A stretch of DNA of 64,000 bases from Niallia alba (GTDB lineage: Bacteria; Bacillota; Bacilli; Bacillales; Cytobacillaceae): assembly GCF_012933555.1 (NCBI RefSeq), contig NZ_JABBPK010000001.1:1776001-1840000 (forward strand), given 5' to 3'. Both the position numbers and the translations under genes were made by a program. The notes under the pieces are model-generated. The model did no database searches. It was not told where the DNA came from and saw only the letters and a list, made by a program, of their open reading frames with translations. Shown here piece after piece: positions 36,082 to 45,011 of this stretch (the first letter of the stretch is position 1; each line of letters begins with the position of its first letter).

Positions 36082-36846
36082 ATGGAGAAAGTGACCTATA
36101 GCAACATCCATAAGGAAGGAAATCAAATAAAGGAAACTACTAATTGGATACATATTCATAATGCAGAAATGCTCCTTCAGTATGACAGTAATTACATCCA
36201 ATTTAAAGCAATGCCTACAATAATGGAATTTGAGCTGGTAGAAGAATACCTGAAAGAGTTTCATCAAAGAACTGGGCAGAAGCATCTTAAATTTATTTTT
36301 CCAGAAAATCAAAAATTTACGAAAGAGCTACTAGACCATATTGTTCGTAACCTTCACTATGATGTGGGATTGACGGAGCTTTATGCAATTGATCCCAGTG
36401 AATTTCCTGCATTGTCGCATATAGAGGAGATTCTGATTAAGGAAGTAACGGAGGATAATTTTGAGGATTATTTACAATTGGAATATAATCAGGATTTAGA
36501 ATATGGAATAGATTTTGCTAAAGGCAAAACAGAAATCTATCGGAAAAATTTTAAAAATCCTCAATTTTTGCAAGTAATAGCTTATTATAAAGGAAAAGCA
36601 GCTGGTGCTTTAGAAGTAATTATAGCAGATAAAACGGTCGAAATTGACGGAATTTTTGTAATTGAAGCATATCAACGAAAAGGGATTGCCGCTCGAATGC
36701 AAAAAATGGTGATGGATTTATTTCCAAATAAGACCATCATTTTATTAGCAGATGGAGAGGATACGCCAAAAGAAATGTATAAAATGCAAAACTATCAAAA
36801 ACAAGGATTTCAATATGAAGCATTGAAGGAAAATTTCCATGCTTAA
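36082..36846 (+). CDS. GNAT-family N-acetyltransferase
   Basis: A 254-residue protein. The C-terminal half (about 120-254) is a GNAT domain with AAGALEVIIADKTVEIDGIFV forming beta4-beta5 and the acetyl-CoA loop YQRKGIAARMQ (Q-x-x-G-x-A form). The N-terminal half is a second, diverged domain without recognisable motif. ATG 36082 is used, with AGGA 8 nt upstream. It is 22 nt before the asparaginase gene and likely cotranscribed. Substrate unknown. Confidence 0.82.
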   Translation: MEKVTYSNIHKEGNQIKETTNWIHIHNAEMLLQYDSNYIQFKAMPTIMEFELVEEYLKEFHQRTGQKHLKFIFPENQKFTKELLDHIVRNLHYDVGLTELYAIDPSEFPALSHIEEILIKEVTEDNFEDYLQLEYNQDLEYGIDFAKGKTEIYRKNFKNPQFLQVIAYYKGKAAGALEVIIADKTVEIDGIFVIEAYQRKGIAARMQKMVMDLFPNKTIILLADGEDTPKEMYKMQNYQKQGFQYEALKENFHA

Positions 36847-36868
36847 AAAGAAAAAGGAGTAGATTGAT

Positions 36869-37879
36869 TTGAATGAGCCGATGCTTGTCTATCGTGGACA
36901 ATATGTGGAAAGTACACATACTATTCATGTTGCTGTAGTAAATAAAGAAGGTAGATTACTATATTCCTATGGAAATCCAAATAGGATGACATTTCCTAGG
37001 TCGTCGATGAAGCCATTTCAAGCGATTCCGCTTTTAGAAACAGGAGCTGCAGATACCTATTCTTATAATAATGCTGAAATAGCAATTGCTTGCGCTTCTC
37101 ACGCAGGAGAATCCTTCCATAGAGAAACCATTCTTCAGCTGTTAGAAAGACTAGGCATTAAGGAAGATCATCTGCAATGTGGAACCCATACACCATGGAA
37201 CTTAACAAGCTATAAAGAGTTGTTGCGAAATGGGGGAGATGTGACACCTGTTTTCAGTAATTGTTCTGGTAAGCATACTGGTATGCTGGCAACTGCTATT
37301 CACATGAAAGAAGATATCTCCACTTATCGGGAAATAGAGCATCCACATCAACAACGAATTTTAGAGGCGATTGAAGACATATGTGATTTTCCGAAAGAAA
37401 ATATAAAGCTTAGTGTAGATGGTTGTGGCGTACCAGTCCATCAATTACCTCTATATCATACAGCACTTGGTTATGCAAGACTAGCAAGCCCAGATGCTAT
37501 TAAATCCGAAGAGCGCAGAAATATAGTGAAACGGATAAGAGATAGCATGATGGAATTTCCTGAAATGGTTGGTGGTACAAGGAGATTTGATACGGACTTA
37601 ATGACTGCATATCAAGGACAGATTGTTTCAAAAGCAGGTGCTGAGGCCGTTCAGTGTATGGGGCTTGTTGAAGAAGGAATCGGAATTGCGATTAAGGTGG
37701 AAGATGGGGGAGCACGAGCAGTAAATGTTGCAGCAATGGAGGTACTAAGTCAGCTAGGCTATAAAGAGGAGAAAATTTTTGCTGATTTAGAAAGATATGT
37801 GCATGCTCCAGTGCTCAATGCAAGAAAAGAAAAAATTGGCGAAATACGTGCAAATTTCGCTTTGGAAAAGAGAATCTGA
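36869..37879 (+). CDS. Type III (rhizobial-type) L-asparaginase
   Basis: A 336-residue member of the Asparaginase_II family (PF06089), unrelated to AnsA/AnsB. Family signatures: PRSSMKPFQAIP near residue 45, ACASHAGE, FSNCSGKHTGML and the SVDGCGVPVHQLPL motif. It hydrolyses asparagine to aspartate and ammonia in the cytoplasm. The start is TTG 36869 with AAAGGAG 9 nt upstream. It lies between the acetyltransferase and the CPBP protease with short gaps, so a three-gene operon is likely. Confidence 0.9.
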   Translation: MNEPMLVYRGQYVESTHTIHVAVVNKEGRLLYSYGNPNRMTFPRSSMKPFQAIPLLETGAADTYSYNNAEIAIACASHAGESFHRETILQLLERLGIKEDHLQCGTHTPWNLTSYKELLRNGGDVTPVFSNCSGKHTGMLATAIHMKEDISTYREIEHPHQQRILEAIEDICDFPKENIKLSVDGCGVPVHQLPLYHTALGYARLASPDAIKSEERRNIVKRIRDSMMEFPEMVGGTRRFDTDLMTAYQGQIVSKAGAEAVQCMGLVEEGIGIAIKVEDGGARAVNVAAMEVLSQLGYKEEKIFADLERYVHAPVLNARKEKIGEIRANFALEKRI

Positions 37880-37910
37880 TTTGAAAAAATGATACAAAGG
37901 AGTAGAGAGA

Positions 37911-38801
37911 TTGAAACATTATTTGAACGTAACAGAAGGAAAAAATAAATGGCCGCGCTATTTATTTTCCATTTTATTGGCTGTTGGCTTTATGATAGCA
38001 GGTTCCATTATTTATTTTATTATTGAGTTACTGCGCGTGGAGTTAGATGGGAACGATGCTACATATTTGGATCTAGATACAGGAATGGTAGTTGGCGGAA
38101 ATGGCACTATCAGCTTATTATTGACACATATTATTTATATCATTTCTTTAGTTGGTCTATGGATTGGAGTACGTTTTATTCACAAAAGAAAATTCCGGAC
38201 ATTGATTACTGGCGAAAAAAGAGTGAATTGGAAAAAGATAGGCTGGGGATTTGCCGTATTTACTGGACTATTCCTAGTTACATCAGGTTTGGATTTCTTA
38301 ATAAATGCAGCTGATTATACATGGAATAATGTTTCATTTTCTGAGTATGTCTATTTATTCCTTGTCGTAATTCTGTTTGTTCCGATTCAAACGACGGTAG
38401 AAGAGCTTTTATTTAGGGGATTATTGCTACAATGGGTTGGAAAAAAATTGAAGAATCCCGTTCTATTAGCACTTATTGTGGGACTGATTTTTGGATCCTT
38501 GCATTTTGCAAATCCTGAAATGAATCATTCTGCACTATTAGTGGGATTAGATTATTTGTTTGTAGGATTTGCTCTAACCTTTATAGCTGTAAAAACAGGC
38601 AGTTTAGAGTTATCTATTGGTGCACATGCGGCGAATAATATGATGATCTTCTTATTATTTACATACGATGATTCTGTTGCAGGAGATATCCCAAGTCTTT
38701 TTAGAATTATCGATACAAGTCCATTGTATTCCTTAATCTGGTCGATTGTCATTTTTGTTTCTTTTTATTTGTTGATTAGGAAAAAATATGGAGTAAAATA
38801 A
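37911..38801 (+). CDS. CPBP-family intramembrane glutamic endopeptidase
   Basis: A 296-residue protein with about eight TM segments. It carries the CPBP (Abi/CAAX protease-like) motifs: TVEELLFRG (EE-x3-R), GSLHFAN (F/H motif) and GAHAANNM (H-x3-N). Members process membrane peptides or act in bacteriocin immunity; this one has no bacteriocin genes nearby. The start is TTG 37911 with AAAGGAG 8 nt before it. Last gene of the presumed GNAT-asparaginase-CPBP operon. Confidence 0.88.
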   Translation: MKHYLNVTEGKNKWPRYLFSILLAVGFMIAGSIIYFIIELLRVELDGNDATYLDLDTGMVVGGNGTISLLLTHIIYIISLVGLWIGVRFIHKRKFRTLITGEKRVNWKKIGWGFAVFTGLFLVTSGLDFLINAADYTWNNVSFSEYVYLFLVVILFVPIQTTVEELLFRGLLLQWVGKKLKNPVLLALIVGLIFGSLHFANPEMNHSALLVGLDYLFVGFALTFIAVKTGSLELSIGAHAANNMMIFLLFTYDDSVAGDIPSLFRIIDTSPLYSLIWSIVIFVSFYLLIRKKYGVK

Positions 38802-38815
38802 ATGTTTCTTTTATT

Positions 38816-39031
38816 TTGGCTATTTTCGTAAAGTTTGTTGCTATGACCCGCAGCCTGAATACACTCCGCTTTCCGTGGGGCTCGCGCTGTGCCGCGGTCT
38901 GCTTCCCCCTGCAGGGTCTCAGGCTGTCTCGCTAATCCCACAGGAGTCTACGTGTATTCAGGCTGCTCAGATTTCCTCATTAATTGATTTTTTCTATTGA
39001 GAAAGCAACAATCTTTTAGAAAACAGCCTTT
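38816..39031 (+). repeat. MITE-like GC-rich repeat, family R1 (copy 5)
   Basis: Outer ends ggctattttcgtaaag and cttttagaaaacagcctt. The inner perfect inverted repeat is gcagcctgaatacac / gtgtattcaggctgc, in which the two arms share a compensatory change relative to other copies (cct/agg instead of ccg/cgg). The GC-rich core includes cagggtctcaggctgtctcg. Confidence 0.85.
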
Positions 39032-39060
39032 ATTTTTAAATAAAGAGAATAGGACGAAGA

Positions 39061-39093
39061 AAAAATAGTCTTTATTGGTAAGGCTATTTTTTT
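39061..39093 (+). terminator. Terminator-like hairpin before ispA
   Basis: aaaaatagtctt / aaggctattttt stem (one G-U) with a T-run. It may end the CPBP operon and insulate ispA. Confidence 0.6.
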
Positions 39094-39226
39094 CTATTAA
39101 TATGGTCTATTAAAATAAGGAAAAGGAACAAATGTTCTGAAATGAGTCTTAAGCCTCTTATTAATATAATTCAGAATTGTTAAAATTATCTTTGTGTTAT
39201 TCATTCTATTATTAGGAGGCTGTTAT

Positions 39227-40192
39227 ATGAAAAAAGAATGTAGAGTAATTCCTTATCAAGTGAAAGAGGTAGTTGACCTATCAACAGAAATACCAAAAGG
39301 AATTGAACTAATTCAGGCACCTGATTTATGGAATAAAACAAAAGGAAAAGGGATTACCATTGCTATCTTGGATACTGGGTGTGATATTAATCATCCAGAT
39401 TTACAAGAACGTATTATAGGTGGTAAAAACTTTACGGATGATGACAATGGAAATTCAGAAATTTATATGGATTATAATGGGCATGGGACACATGTTGCTG
39501 GAACAATTGGAGCGTCTGGAAGTGACAGTGGATTAACAGGAGTAGCGCCAGAAGTTTCTCTTTTAATTGTAAAAGTTTTAAATGGACAAGGTTCCGGGCA
39601 ATATGATTGGATTATAAATGGAATCTATTATGCCATTGAGCAGGGGGCCGACATAATTTCCATGAGCCTTGGAGGACCGGAAGATGTAGAGGAATTACAC
39701 GCGGCAGTGAAAAAAGCAGTCGAAGCGCAAATTCTCGTCGTATGTGCAGCAGGTAATGAAGGGGATGGTCTCGCTTCAACCGAAGAATTGGGGTATCCCG
39801 CTGCCTATAATGAAGTAATAAGTGTTGGTGCTGTCGATTTAGAGAGAAATTCTTCTCGTTTTTCCAATTCAAATAGAGAAGTCGATTTAGTAGCCCCTGG
39901 GGAAGAGATTCTTTCTACCTTTTTAGATGGGAAATATGCAAGCCTAACAGGAACATCGATGGCTGCACCACATGTAAGCGGTGCGTTAGCATTAATTAAA
40001 ATAATCAGCAATGAAGCTTTTGAAAGAAATTTAACAGAACCAGAAATTTATGCACAATTGATTAAAAGAACCATCCCATTAGGAAATAAACCAAGCCTAG
40101 AAGGGAATGGGATTCTCTATTTAACGGCTCCAGATGAATTGACGGAAAAACTCCAATCTGCTGTGCAATTACTTGTTGCCAATAGTATTTAA
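39227..40192 (+). CDS. ispA: Intracellular serine protease (subtilisin family S8)
   Basis: A 321-residue cytoplasmic subtilisin matching B. subtilis IspA in length and layout. There is no signal peptide. A short inhibitory N-terminal extension contains the RVIPY motif (residues 6-10). The catalytic triad is Asp49 (ILDTGCD), His86 (NGHGTHVAG) and Ser244 (GTSMAAPH). The Asn of the oxyanion hole is in AAGNEGDG. ISPs degrade misfolded proteins late in growth and are activated by clipping of the extension. ATG 39227 has AGGAGG 7 nt upstream; the upstream part of the open frame is not used. Confidence 0.93.
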   Translation: MKKECRVIPYQVKEVVDLSTEIPKGIELIQAPDLWNKTKGKGITIAILDTGCDINHPDLQERIIGGKNFTDDDNGNSEIYMDYNGHGTHVAGTIGASGSDSGLTGVAPEVSLLIVKVLNGQGSGQYDWIINGIYYAIEQGADIISMSLGGPEDVEELHAAVKKAVEAQILVVCAAGNEGDGLASTEELGYPAAYNEVISVGAVDLERNSSRFSNSNREVDLVAPGEEILSTFLDGKYASLTGTSMAAPHVSGALALIKIISNEAFERNLTEPEIYAQLIKRTIPLGNKPSLEGNGILYLTAPDELTEKLQSAVQLLVANSI

Positions 40193-40210
40193 GAGGAAAG
40201 AAATATTTTT

Positions 40211-40257
40211 AAAAGTGGACAAACTTCTTGAAAAGGGAAGATTGTCCACTTTTTTTA
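40211..40257 (+). terminator. Terminator after ispA
   Basis: aaaagtggacaa / ttgtccactttt stem followed by T residues, 20 nt after the stop. Confidence 0.85.
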
Positions 40258-40304
40258 GTAGTGGAAGAAGAACGGAGTGGCGGGATGGATGAAAAAAAGA
40301 TTAT

Positions 40305-40437
40305 ATGATCCAAAAATCGGATAAATGATCCAAAAATTAAATATATGATCAAAACCAACAAGGAAATGATCCAAAAATCAAATATATGATCCAAACCCTA
40401 TATATGATCAACCAAACAAGGATATAATCCAAATTTT
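40305..40437. repeat. Seven phased atgatccaaa repeats, 20-bp period
   Basis: atgatc (or ataatc) starts at 40305, 40325, 40345, 40366, 40386, 40404 and 40424, usually continuing as caaaaat(c/t)aa. The spacing of 18-21 bp is about two helical turns. The array lies between the ispA terminator and the helicase gene. Confidence 0.75.
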
Positions 40438-40588
40438 CAATTCACCATCAATAAAGCATCTAACAAACAACAACAACTTCTACCTAATTTTACAATACTC
40501 TCATAATAGAAATGTTACGAAAAAAGTAGTAAAGTGTAAGGAGGTATTTGTGCGTAGTTTGTAATATTAAATGAAGGAGATTAGATTG

Positions 40589-43500
40589 TTGAATATCGTT
40601 ATTACACGAAAAATGGTCATGGAGATGTGTGGTCCTGTATCTTTGAAAAGGGGCGAGGCATTTTCGAAGAATCATAAGGTGTTGTTTAAAGAATATAAAG
40701 AAGATTACTGTGAAGCATTCGTTCAAGCATCTGAAGATTTTGCTGTAATGGTTGCTCTAGAGGCTGGTGAAATAAAAGCGACTTGTTCTTGTCCAAAGCT
40801 TGCTTCCTTCCAAAAGGAGTGTCAGCATATTGCAGCTGTCTTGATGGAGATAAAGAAATTTCAGATGAGTGGCAAGGAGCCTTCTTTAATGGAAGATACG
40901 AATCCAAATGTATCTAATGATTTTTTTGCCTTATTTAATCAGACGCGTTCTCCTTCACCAAAGAAACAACGGCACTTTGAAAAAAGGGAAGTAGTACCGG
41001 TTGAATTCTGGGTAAAGGTTATGCAAGTTGGATCAGAAGCAAATATGTTTGGCATCGAAATTCACCTTTTATCTAATAAAATTAAAGACATTCGCCAATT
41101 TTTAGAACGAATGAAAGAAGGCAAAGCATATGAATATGCCCCATCGCAGAAATTTGACCCAATGCTTCACTGTGTAAAAGAAGAAAGGGAAGCAATCCTT
41201 CAGGAATTATGGAAAGTGGTAAGCGATGAAACGATTTTTTTGAATCATCACAACGAATTAAGCAATCTAGGCGGTAAAGATACTCTATTAATACCACCGT
41301 CCTCTTGGATTACCCTCCGTTCACACTGGAAGGAATTAATCTATTTAGAAGAATATAGCGAGACGAGAATACCCTTGCAAGTTTCTCATGAACCTCTTCC
41401 ACTTACCTTTCAATTATATCAGGAGGAAACAGGAAGCTATCAATTGAATGTTCATGGAATAGATTCTGTTTTATTCTTGCATCAATATTATGCAGTAATG
41501 ATAGACGGAAAGGTTATCCAAATGGAATCGGAGGATTTTAACAGGCTTGTAGAAATGAAGAAAATGACGGAGAAAGTTGGCAAGAATGATATTCCTATTG
41601 CAAACAATCAATTAGACTTCTTTTTGGAAAAGGTTGCCCCAGGCTTGAAAAAGTTGGGAGAAGTTCAATTGGAGAGAGAGCTTTCAAAAAAAATTGGCAA
41701 AGCGCCTCTACAAGCAGAGCTATACTTAGATAGAGTGAATAATCGATTGTTGGCAAGCCTAGAATTCCGCTATGAAAATATCGTTATCAATCCAGTTCAT
41801 GAACGAGACAAAGACATAGAAGCAGTGCTTATTAGAGATTGGAAAAAAGAAGAAGTAATTTTAGAATTAATGGATGGAAGTTCATTTGCGAAAACGGATA
41901 GTGGGTATATGCTTTTTAACGAAGAATTGGAGTTTGATTTTCTATATTATGTATTACCAAAGCTGCAAAAGCTTGTGAAAGTTTATGCAACAACCGCGAT
42001 TAGAACTCGAATTTTCAAGGAGAAAACATGGCCTCGTTTTTCGGTGAAGCTAAAGAAGGACCGGATAAACTGGCTAGAGTTTAAATTTGAGATGGAAGGC
42101 TTTCCAGAACGTGAAATCAAGGGACTGTTAGCTGCTTTAGAAGAAAAGCGTAAATATTATCGATTACAGGATGGGTCCCTTTTTGCCTTACAAACGAGGG
42201 AGATGGAGGAAATTCAAAGCTATCTTCACTCCCCACAAATAAAAGATAAGGATTTTGTCAGTGGATTTGAACTCACTCTTTTAGAAAGCCTATCGTTTAT
42301 AGAGGAAGACAGAAAGATATTTAAACTAGACGAATCATATTTTGAACTGATTAATTCTCTCCTACATCCAGAAACATTAACGATTAAGGTTCCCGCTGAT
42401 TTAGAGGATGTGCTGAAGTCCTACCAAAAAGATGGATTTAAGTGGATGAAAACTTTATCGCAATTTCATTTTGGCGGAATTTTAGCAGACGATATGGGGT
42501 TAGGCAAAACGCTTCAAAGTATTGCCTTTATCGTATCTGAATTACCAGTGATTCGCAGAGAAAAACAAAAAGTGCTAGTCGTTTGTCCTTCTTCCCTTCT
42601 ATATAACTGGCAGAGAGAAATCATGAAGTTCGCTCCAACTATTCAATGTATTGTCCTCGATGGGAATAAAAAGGAGCGAGCGCTGCTACAAAAGGATTTA
42701 GAAAATATCGATGTTTTGATTACGTCCTATCCATTAATTAGACAAGATATACAATGGTATGAACAGCAAGATTTTCACACTGTTTTCTTTGATGAAGCAC
42801 AGTATTTCAAAAACCCACTTTCTCAAACAGCTAAGTCAGTGAAAAGGTTAAAAGCGATAAATCGTTTTGCTTTAACGGGTACGCCGCTTGAGAATTCCAT
42901 TGAAGAGCTATGGTCTATTTTCCATATTGTTTTCCCTGAATTATTGAAGGGGTTAAAGGAATACGCAAATCTTACAAATAAGCAGATTGCGAAAAAAATA
43001 AGACCTTTTATGCTGCGCCGGTTAAAAGAGGATGTCTTAGCAGAACTACCTGAGAAAAGGCAGTGGAGCGAAATGGTGGAATTGTTACCAGAGCAAAAGA
43101 GATTATACGCAGCCTATTTGGCAAAACTAAGACATGATGCACTAAAGCACTTAAATAAAGATACATTACGAAAAAATAAGATTAGAATTCTTGCTGGGTT
43201 AACAAGACTACGTCAAATATGCTGTCATCCTGCTTTATTTGTAGAAAATTATGATGGTGGCTCTGCTAAGCTAGCGCATTTAATGGAATTAATGGAAGAA
43301 GCACAACGTTCCAATCGAAGAGTACTGATTTTCTCTCAATTTACAAGTATGTTGGACATTATAGGACAGGAATTAGCGAAAAAGGGATTATCATTTTTTT
43401 ATTTGGACGGGAATACGCCTTCAGATGAAAGAGTGGAATTATGTCATCGCTATAATTTAGGAGAACGAGATTACTTTTTGATAAGCTTAAAAGCTGGGGG

Positions 43501-43771
43501 AACAGGACTAAATTTAATGACTGCCGATACGGTTATTCTATATGACACATGGTGGAATCCTGCTGTTGAAGAGCAGGCGGCAGATCGTGCGCACCGAATG
43601 GGGCAGGAAAATATTGTAGATGTCATCAAACTGTTCTCCAAAGGAACGATTGAAGAGAAAATATATGAACTACAGGAAAAGAAAAAGAGCTTAGTGGATG
43701 AAATTATTGATTCAGATGAAAAAATGATATCTTCCATAACAGAAGAGGATTTAATGGAATTATTAAGCTAA
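40589..43771 (+). CDS. SWIM zinc-finger SNF2-family helicase/ATPase
   Basis: A protein of about 1060 residues. The N-terminal SWIM zinc finger (CSCPKLASFQKECQH) is followed by a long SNF2-associated region (about 130-600). A Swi2/Snf2 ATPase core has DDMGLGKT, the DEAQ box FDEAQYF, LTGTPLENS, and C-terminal motif VI EQAADRAHRMGQ. Homologues such as YwqA are common in Bacilli and thought to remodel DNA-protein or RNA polymerase complexes. The start is uncertain. ATG 40571 overlaps its own AAGGAG, so TTG 40589 (or 40586), 9 nt after that site, is preferred. Its own terminator follows. Confidence 0.88.
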   Translation: MNIVITRKMVMEMCGPVSLKRGEAFSKNHKVLFKEYKEDYCEAFVQASEDFAVMVALEAGEIKATCSCPKLASFQKECQHIAAVLMEIKKFQMSGKEPSLMEDTNPNVSNDFFALFNQTRSPSPKKQRHFEKREVVPVEFWVKVMQVGSEANMFGIEIHLLSNKIKDIRQFLERMKEGKAYEYAPSQKFDPMLHCVKEEREAILQELWKVVSDETIFLNHHNELSNLGGKDTLLIPPSSWITLRSHWKELIYLEEYSETRIPLQVSHEPLPLTFQLYQEETGSYQLNVHGIDSVLFLHQYYAVMIDGKVIQMESEDFNRLVEMKKMTEKVGKNDIPIANNQLDFFLEKVAPGLKKLGEVQLERELSKKIGKAPLQAELYLDRVNNRLLASLEFRYENIVINPVHERDKDIEAVLIRDWKKEEVILELMDGSSFAKTDSGYMLFNEELEFDFLYYVLPKLQKLVKVYATTAIRTRIFKEKTWPRFSVKLKKDRINWLEFKFEMEGFPEREIKGLLAALEEKRKYYRLQDGSLFALQTREMEEIQSYLHSPQIKDKDFVSGFELTLLESLSFIEEDRKIFKLDESYFELINSLLHPETLTIKVPADLEDVLKSYQKDGFKWMKTLSQFHFGGILADDMGLGKTLQSIAFIVSELPVIRREKQKVLVVCPSSLLYNWQREIMKFAPTIQCIVLDGNKKERALLQKDLENIDVLITSYPLIRQDIQWYEQQDFHTVFFDEAQYFKNPLSQTAKSVKRLKAINRFALTGTPLENSIEELWSIFHIVFPELLKGLKEYANLTNKQIAKKIRPFMLRRLKEDVLAELPEKRQWSEMVELLPEQKRLYAAYLAKLRHDALKHLNKDTLRKNKIRILAGLTRLRQICCHPALFVENYDGGSAKLAHLMELMEEAQRSNRRVLIFSQFTSMLDIIGQELAKKGLSFFYLDGNTPSDERVELCHRYNLGERDYFLISLKAGGTGLNLMTADTVILYDTWWNPAVEEQAADRAHRMGQENIVDVIKLFSKGTIEEKIYELQEKKKSLVDEIIDSDEKMISSITEEDLMELLS

Positions 43772-43796
43772 GCTAAATAGCGAAATGCAAAAAAAG

Positions 43797-43839
43797 AAGG
43801 AGGCCAGTGCTTTTTATAAAAGCTCTAGTCTCCTTTTTA
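43797..43839 (+). terminator. Terminator between the helicase and the minus-strand operon
   Basis: aaggag...gctttt-tataaaagc...ctcctttt two-part stem with T-tail. It may be used from both directions. Confidence 0.75.
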
Positions 43840-43862
43840 GATGAAACGAATCATCTGCTAAG

Positions 43863-44027
43863 TCATTCTTCTTTTTGCTTTGGAAATCGCTTGGCTTTTT
43901 TGGCAGATTCACGAAGCAAATACTCAATATGACTGTTAATGCTGCGAAAATCATCTGCAGCCCATTTTTGCAGTACTTCGTATAGCTCCGGATCAATGCG
44001 TAATGGAAAGCTTTTTTTCTTCGTCAT
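43863..44027 (-). CDS. Arc/MetJ-type ribbon-helix-helix small protein
   Basis: A 54-residue protein. Residues 5-45 (KSFPLRIDPELYEVLQKWAA then RSINSHIEYLLRES) show the ribbon-helix-helix pattern of Arc-like DNA-binding proteins: a beta-strand with alternating residues, then two helices. The basic C-terminal tail is lysine-rich. It starts 12 nt after the SPFH gene stop with GAGTGG upstream, so it belongs to that operon. A regulator or antitoxin-like role is possible, but no toxin gene is adjacent. Confidence 0.75.
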   Translation of the reverse strand: MTKKKSFPLRIDPELYEVLQKWAADDFRSINSHIEYLLRESAKKAKRFPKQKEE

Positions 44028-44039
44028 GTATACCACTCA

Positions 44040-44882
44040 TTAATATAAAGTACCTGTATTAATTACAGGAGTTGTAGGATTTTCGGAAACAATCGCTACT
44101 AGTAAATTATTTACTAATTGTACCTTTCTTTCATCATCTAATTCAATGATTTTATCTTGTTCTAATTGGTTAATGGCCATTTGCGCCATACCCACAGCGC
44201 CTTCCACAATTTTTTGACGAGCAGAAATAATAGCAGAGGCTTGTTGGCGCTGCAACATTGCTTGAGCAATTTCAGTAGAATAGGCTAAATGAGTTAATCT
44301 TGCTTCGATTACCTCGACTCCAGCAAGATCAAGTCGAGCTTGTAATTCTGTTGTAAGCTCGTTGGAAACTTCTTCTGCATTTCCTCTTAATGTCAATTCC
44401 ACATTTTCAAAGGTATCATATGGATATTTCGTGGCAACATGGCGGATAGCTGTTTCACTTTGGATTTCTACAAATTCCTCATAATTGTCCACATCGAAAA
44501 TCGCCTTAGCTGAATCAATTACTTTGAATACAATAACGGCTGCTATCTCGATTGGATTCCCATCGACGTCATTTACTTTTAATCGCTTACTGTTAAAATT
44601 GCGTACACGTAAGGAAATGGTTTTTCTTAAAGTTAGTGGAATTGTTAAAAATAATCCACTACTGCGAATCGAACCTAAATACTTACCGAAAAAGGTTACA
44701 ACTACAGCCTGATTTGGTTGAATAATGGTGATCCCACTACTAAGAAGTGCAGCTATTAATATAAACGGAATGCCTACACCTGGAAGTTCTTGTACAAGTA
44801 AATAGACACCAAGAAAAAGGGAAATAGCAATAAGGAGAACACCGATAAATCCATTAAAATGAAATGCGTTTTTTTCTTTCAA
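44040..44882 (-). CDS. SPFH/Band 7 (stomatin/prohibitin-like) membrane protein
   Basis: A 280-residue protein. Two close hydrophobic helices near the N-terminus (about 10-48) precede an SPFH domain (about 50-220) starting IQPNQAVVVTFFGKYLG, then a helical C-terminal part with AQAMLQRQQASAIISARQKIVEGAV. SPFH proteins form ring-like membrane scaffolds that modulate proteases or channels. TTG 44882 is chosen because TAGGAG is 8 nt before it; GTG 44891 sits on the site itself. An Arc-type gene follows 12 nt downstream. Confidence 0.87.
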   Translation of the reverse strand: MKEKNAFHFNGFIGVLLIAISLFLGVYLLVQELPGVGIPFILIAALLSSGITIIQPNQAVVVTFFGKYLGSIRSSGLFLTIPLTLRKTISLRVRNFNSKRLKVNDVDGNPIEIAAVIVFKVIDSAKAIFDVDNYEEFVEIQSETAIRHVATKYPYDTFENVELTLRGNAEEVSNELTTELQARLDLAGVEVIEARLTHLAYSTEIAQAMLQRQQASAIISARQKIVEGAVGMAQMAINQLEQDKIIELDDERKVQLVNNLLVAIVSENPTTPVINTGTLY

Positions 44883-44968
44883 ATGAATCACTCCTATAAT
44901 TTCAATTTGATATAATTATGATATCACTTTTGTATAAAATTGTAAATGGATGATATGGTGATTTATGC

Positions 44969-44999
44969 AAAAAAAAAGAGATAGCTCTGGCTACCTCCG
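44969..44999 (-). terminator. Terminator of the dpaA-like gene
   Basis: On the minus strand ggaggtagc-cag-agctatctc (one G-U) followed by nine T residues, directly after the stop codon. Confidence 0.85.
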
Positions 45000-45011
45000 A
45001 TTTTTCCAGTA

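Noticed and set aside
40305-40437. CRISPR array interpretation of the 20-bp repeats
   Set aside because: Repeats are only about 10-13 bp with 7-10 bp between them, far too short, and there are no cas genes.
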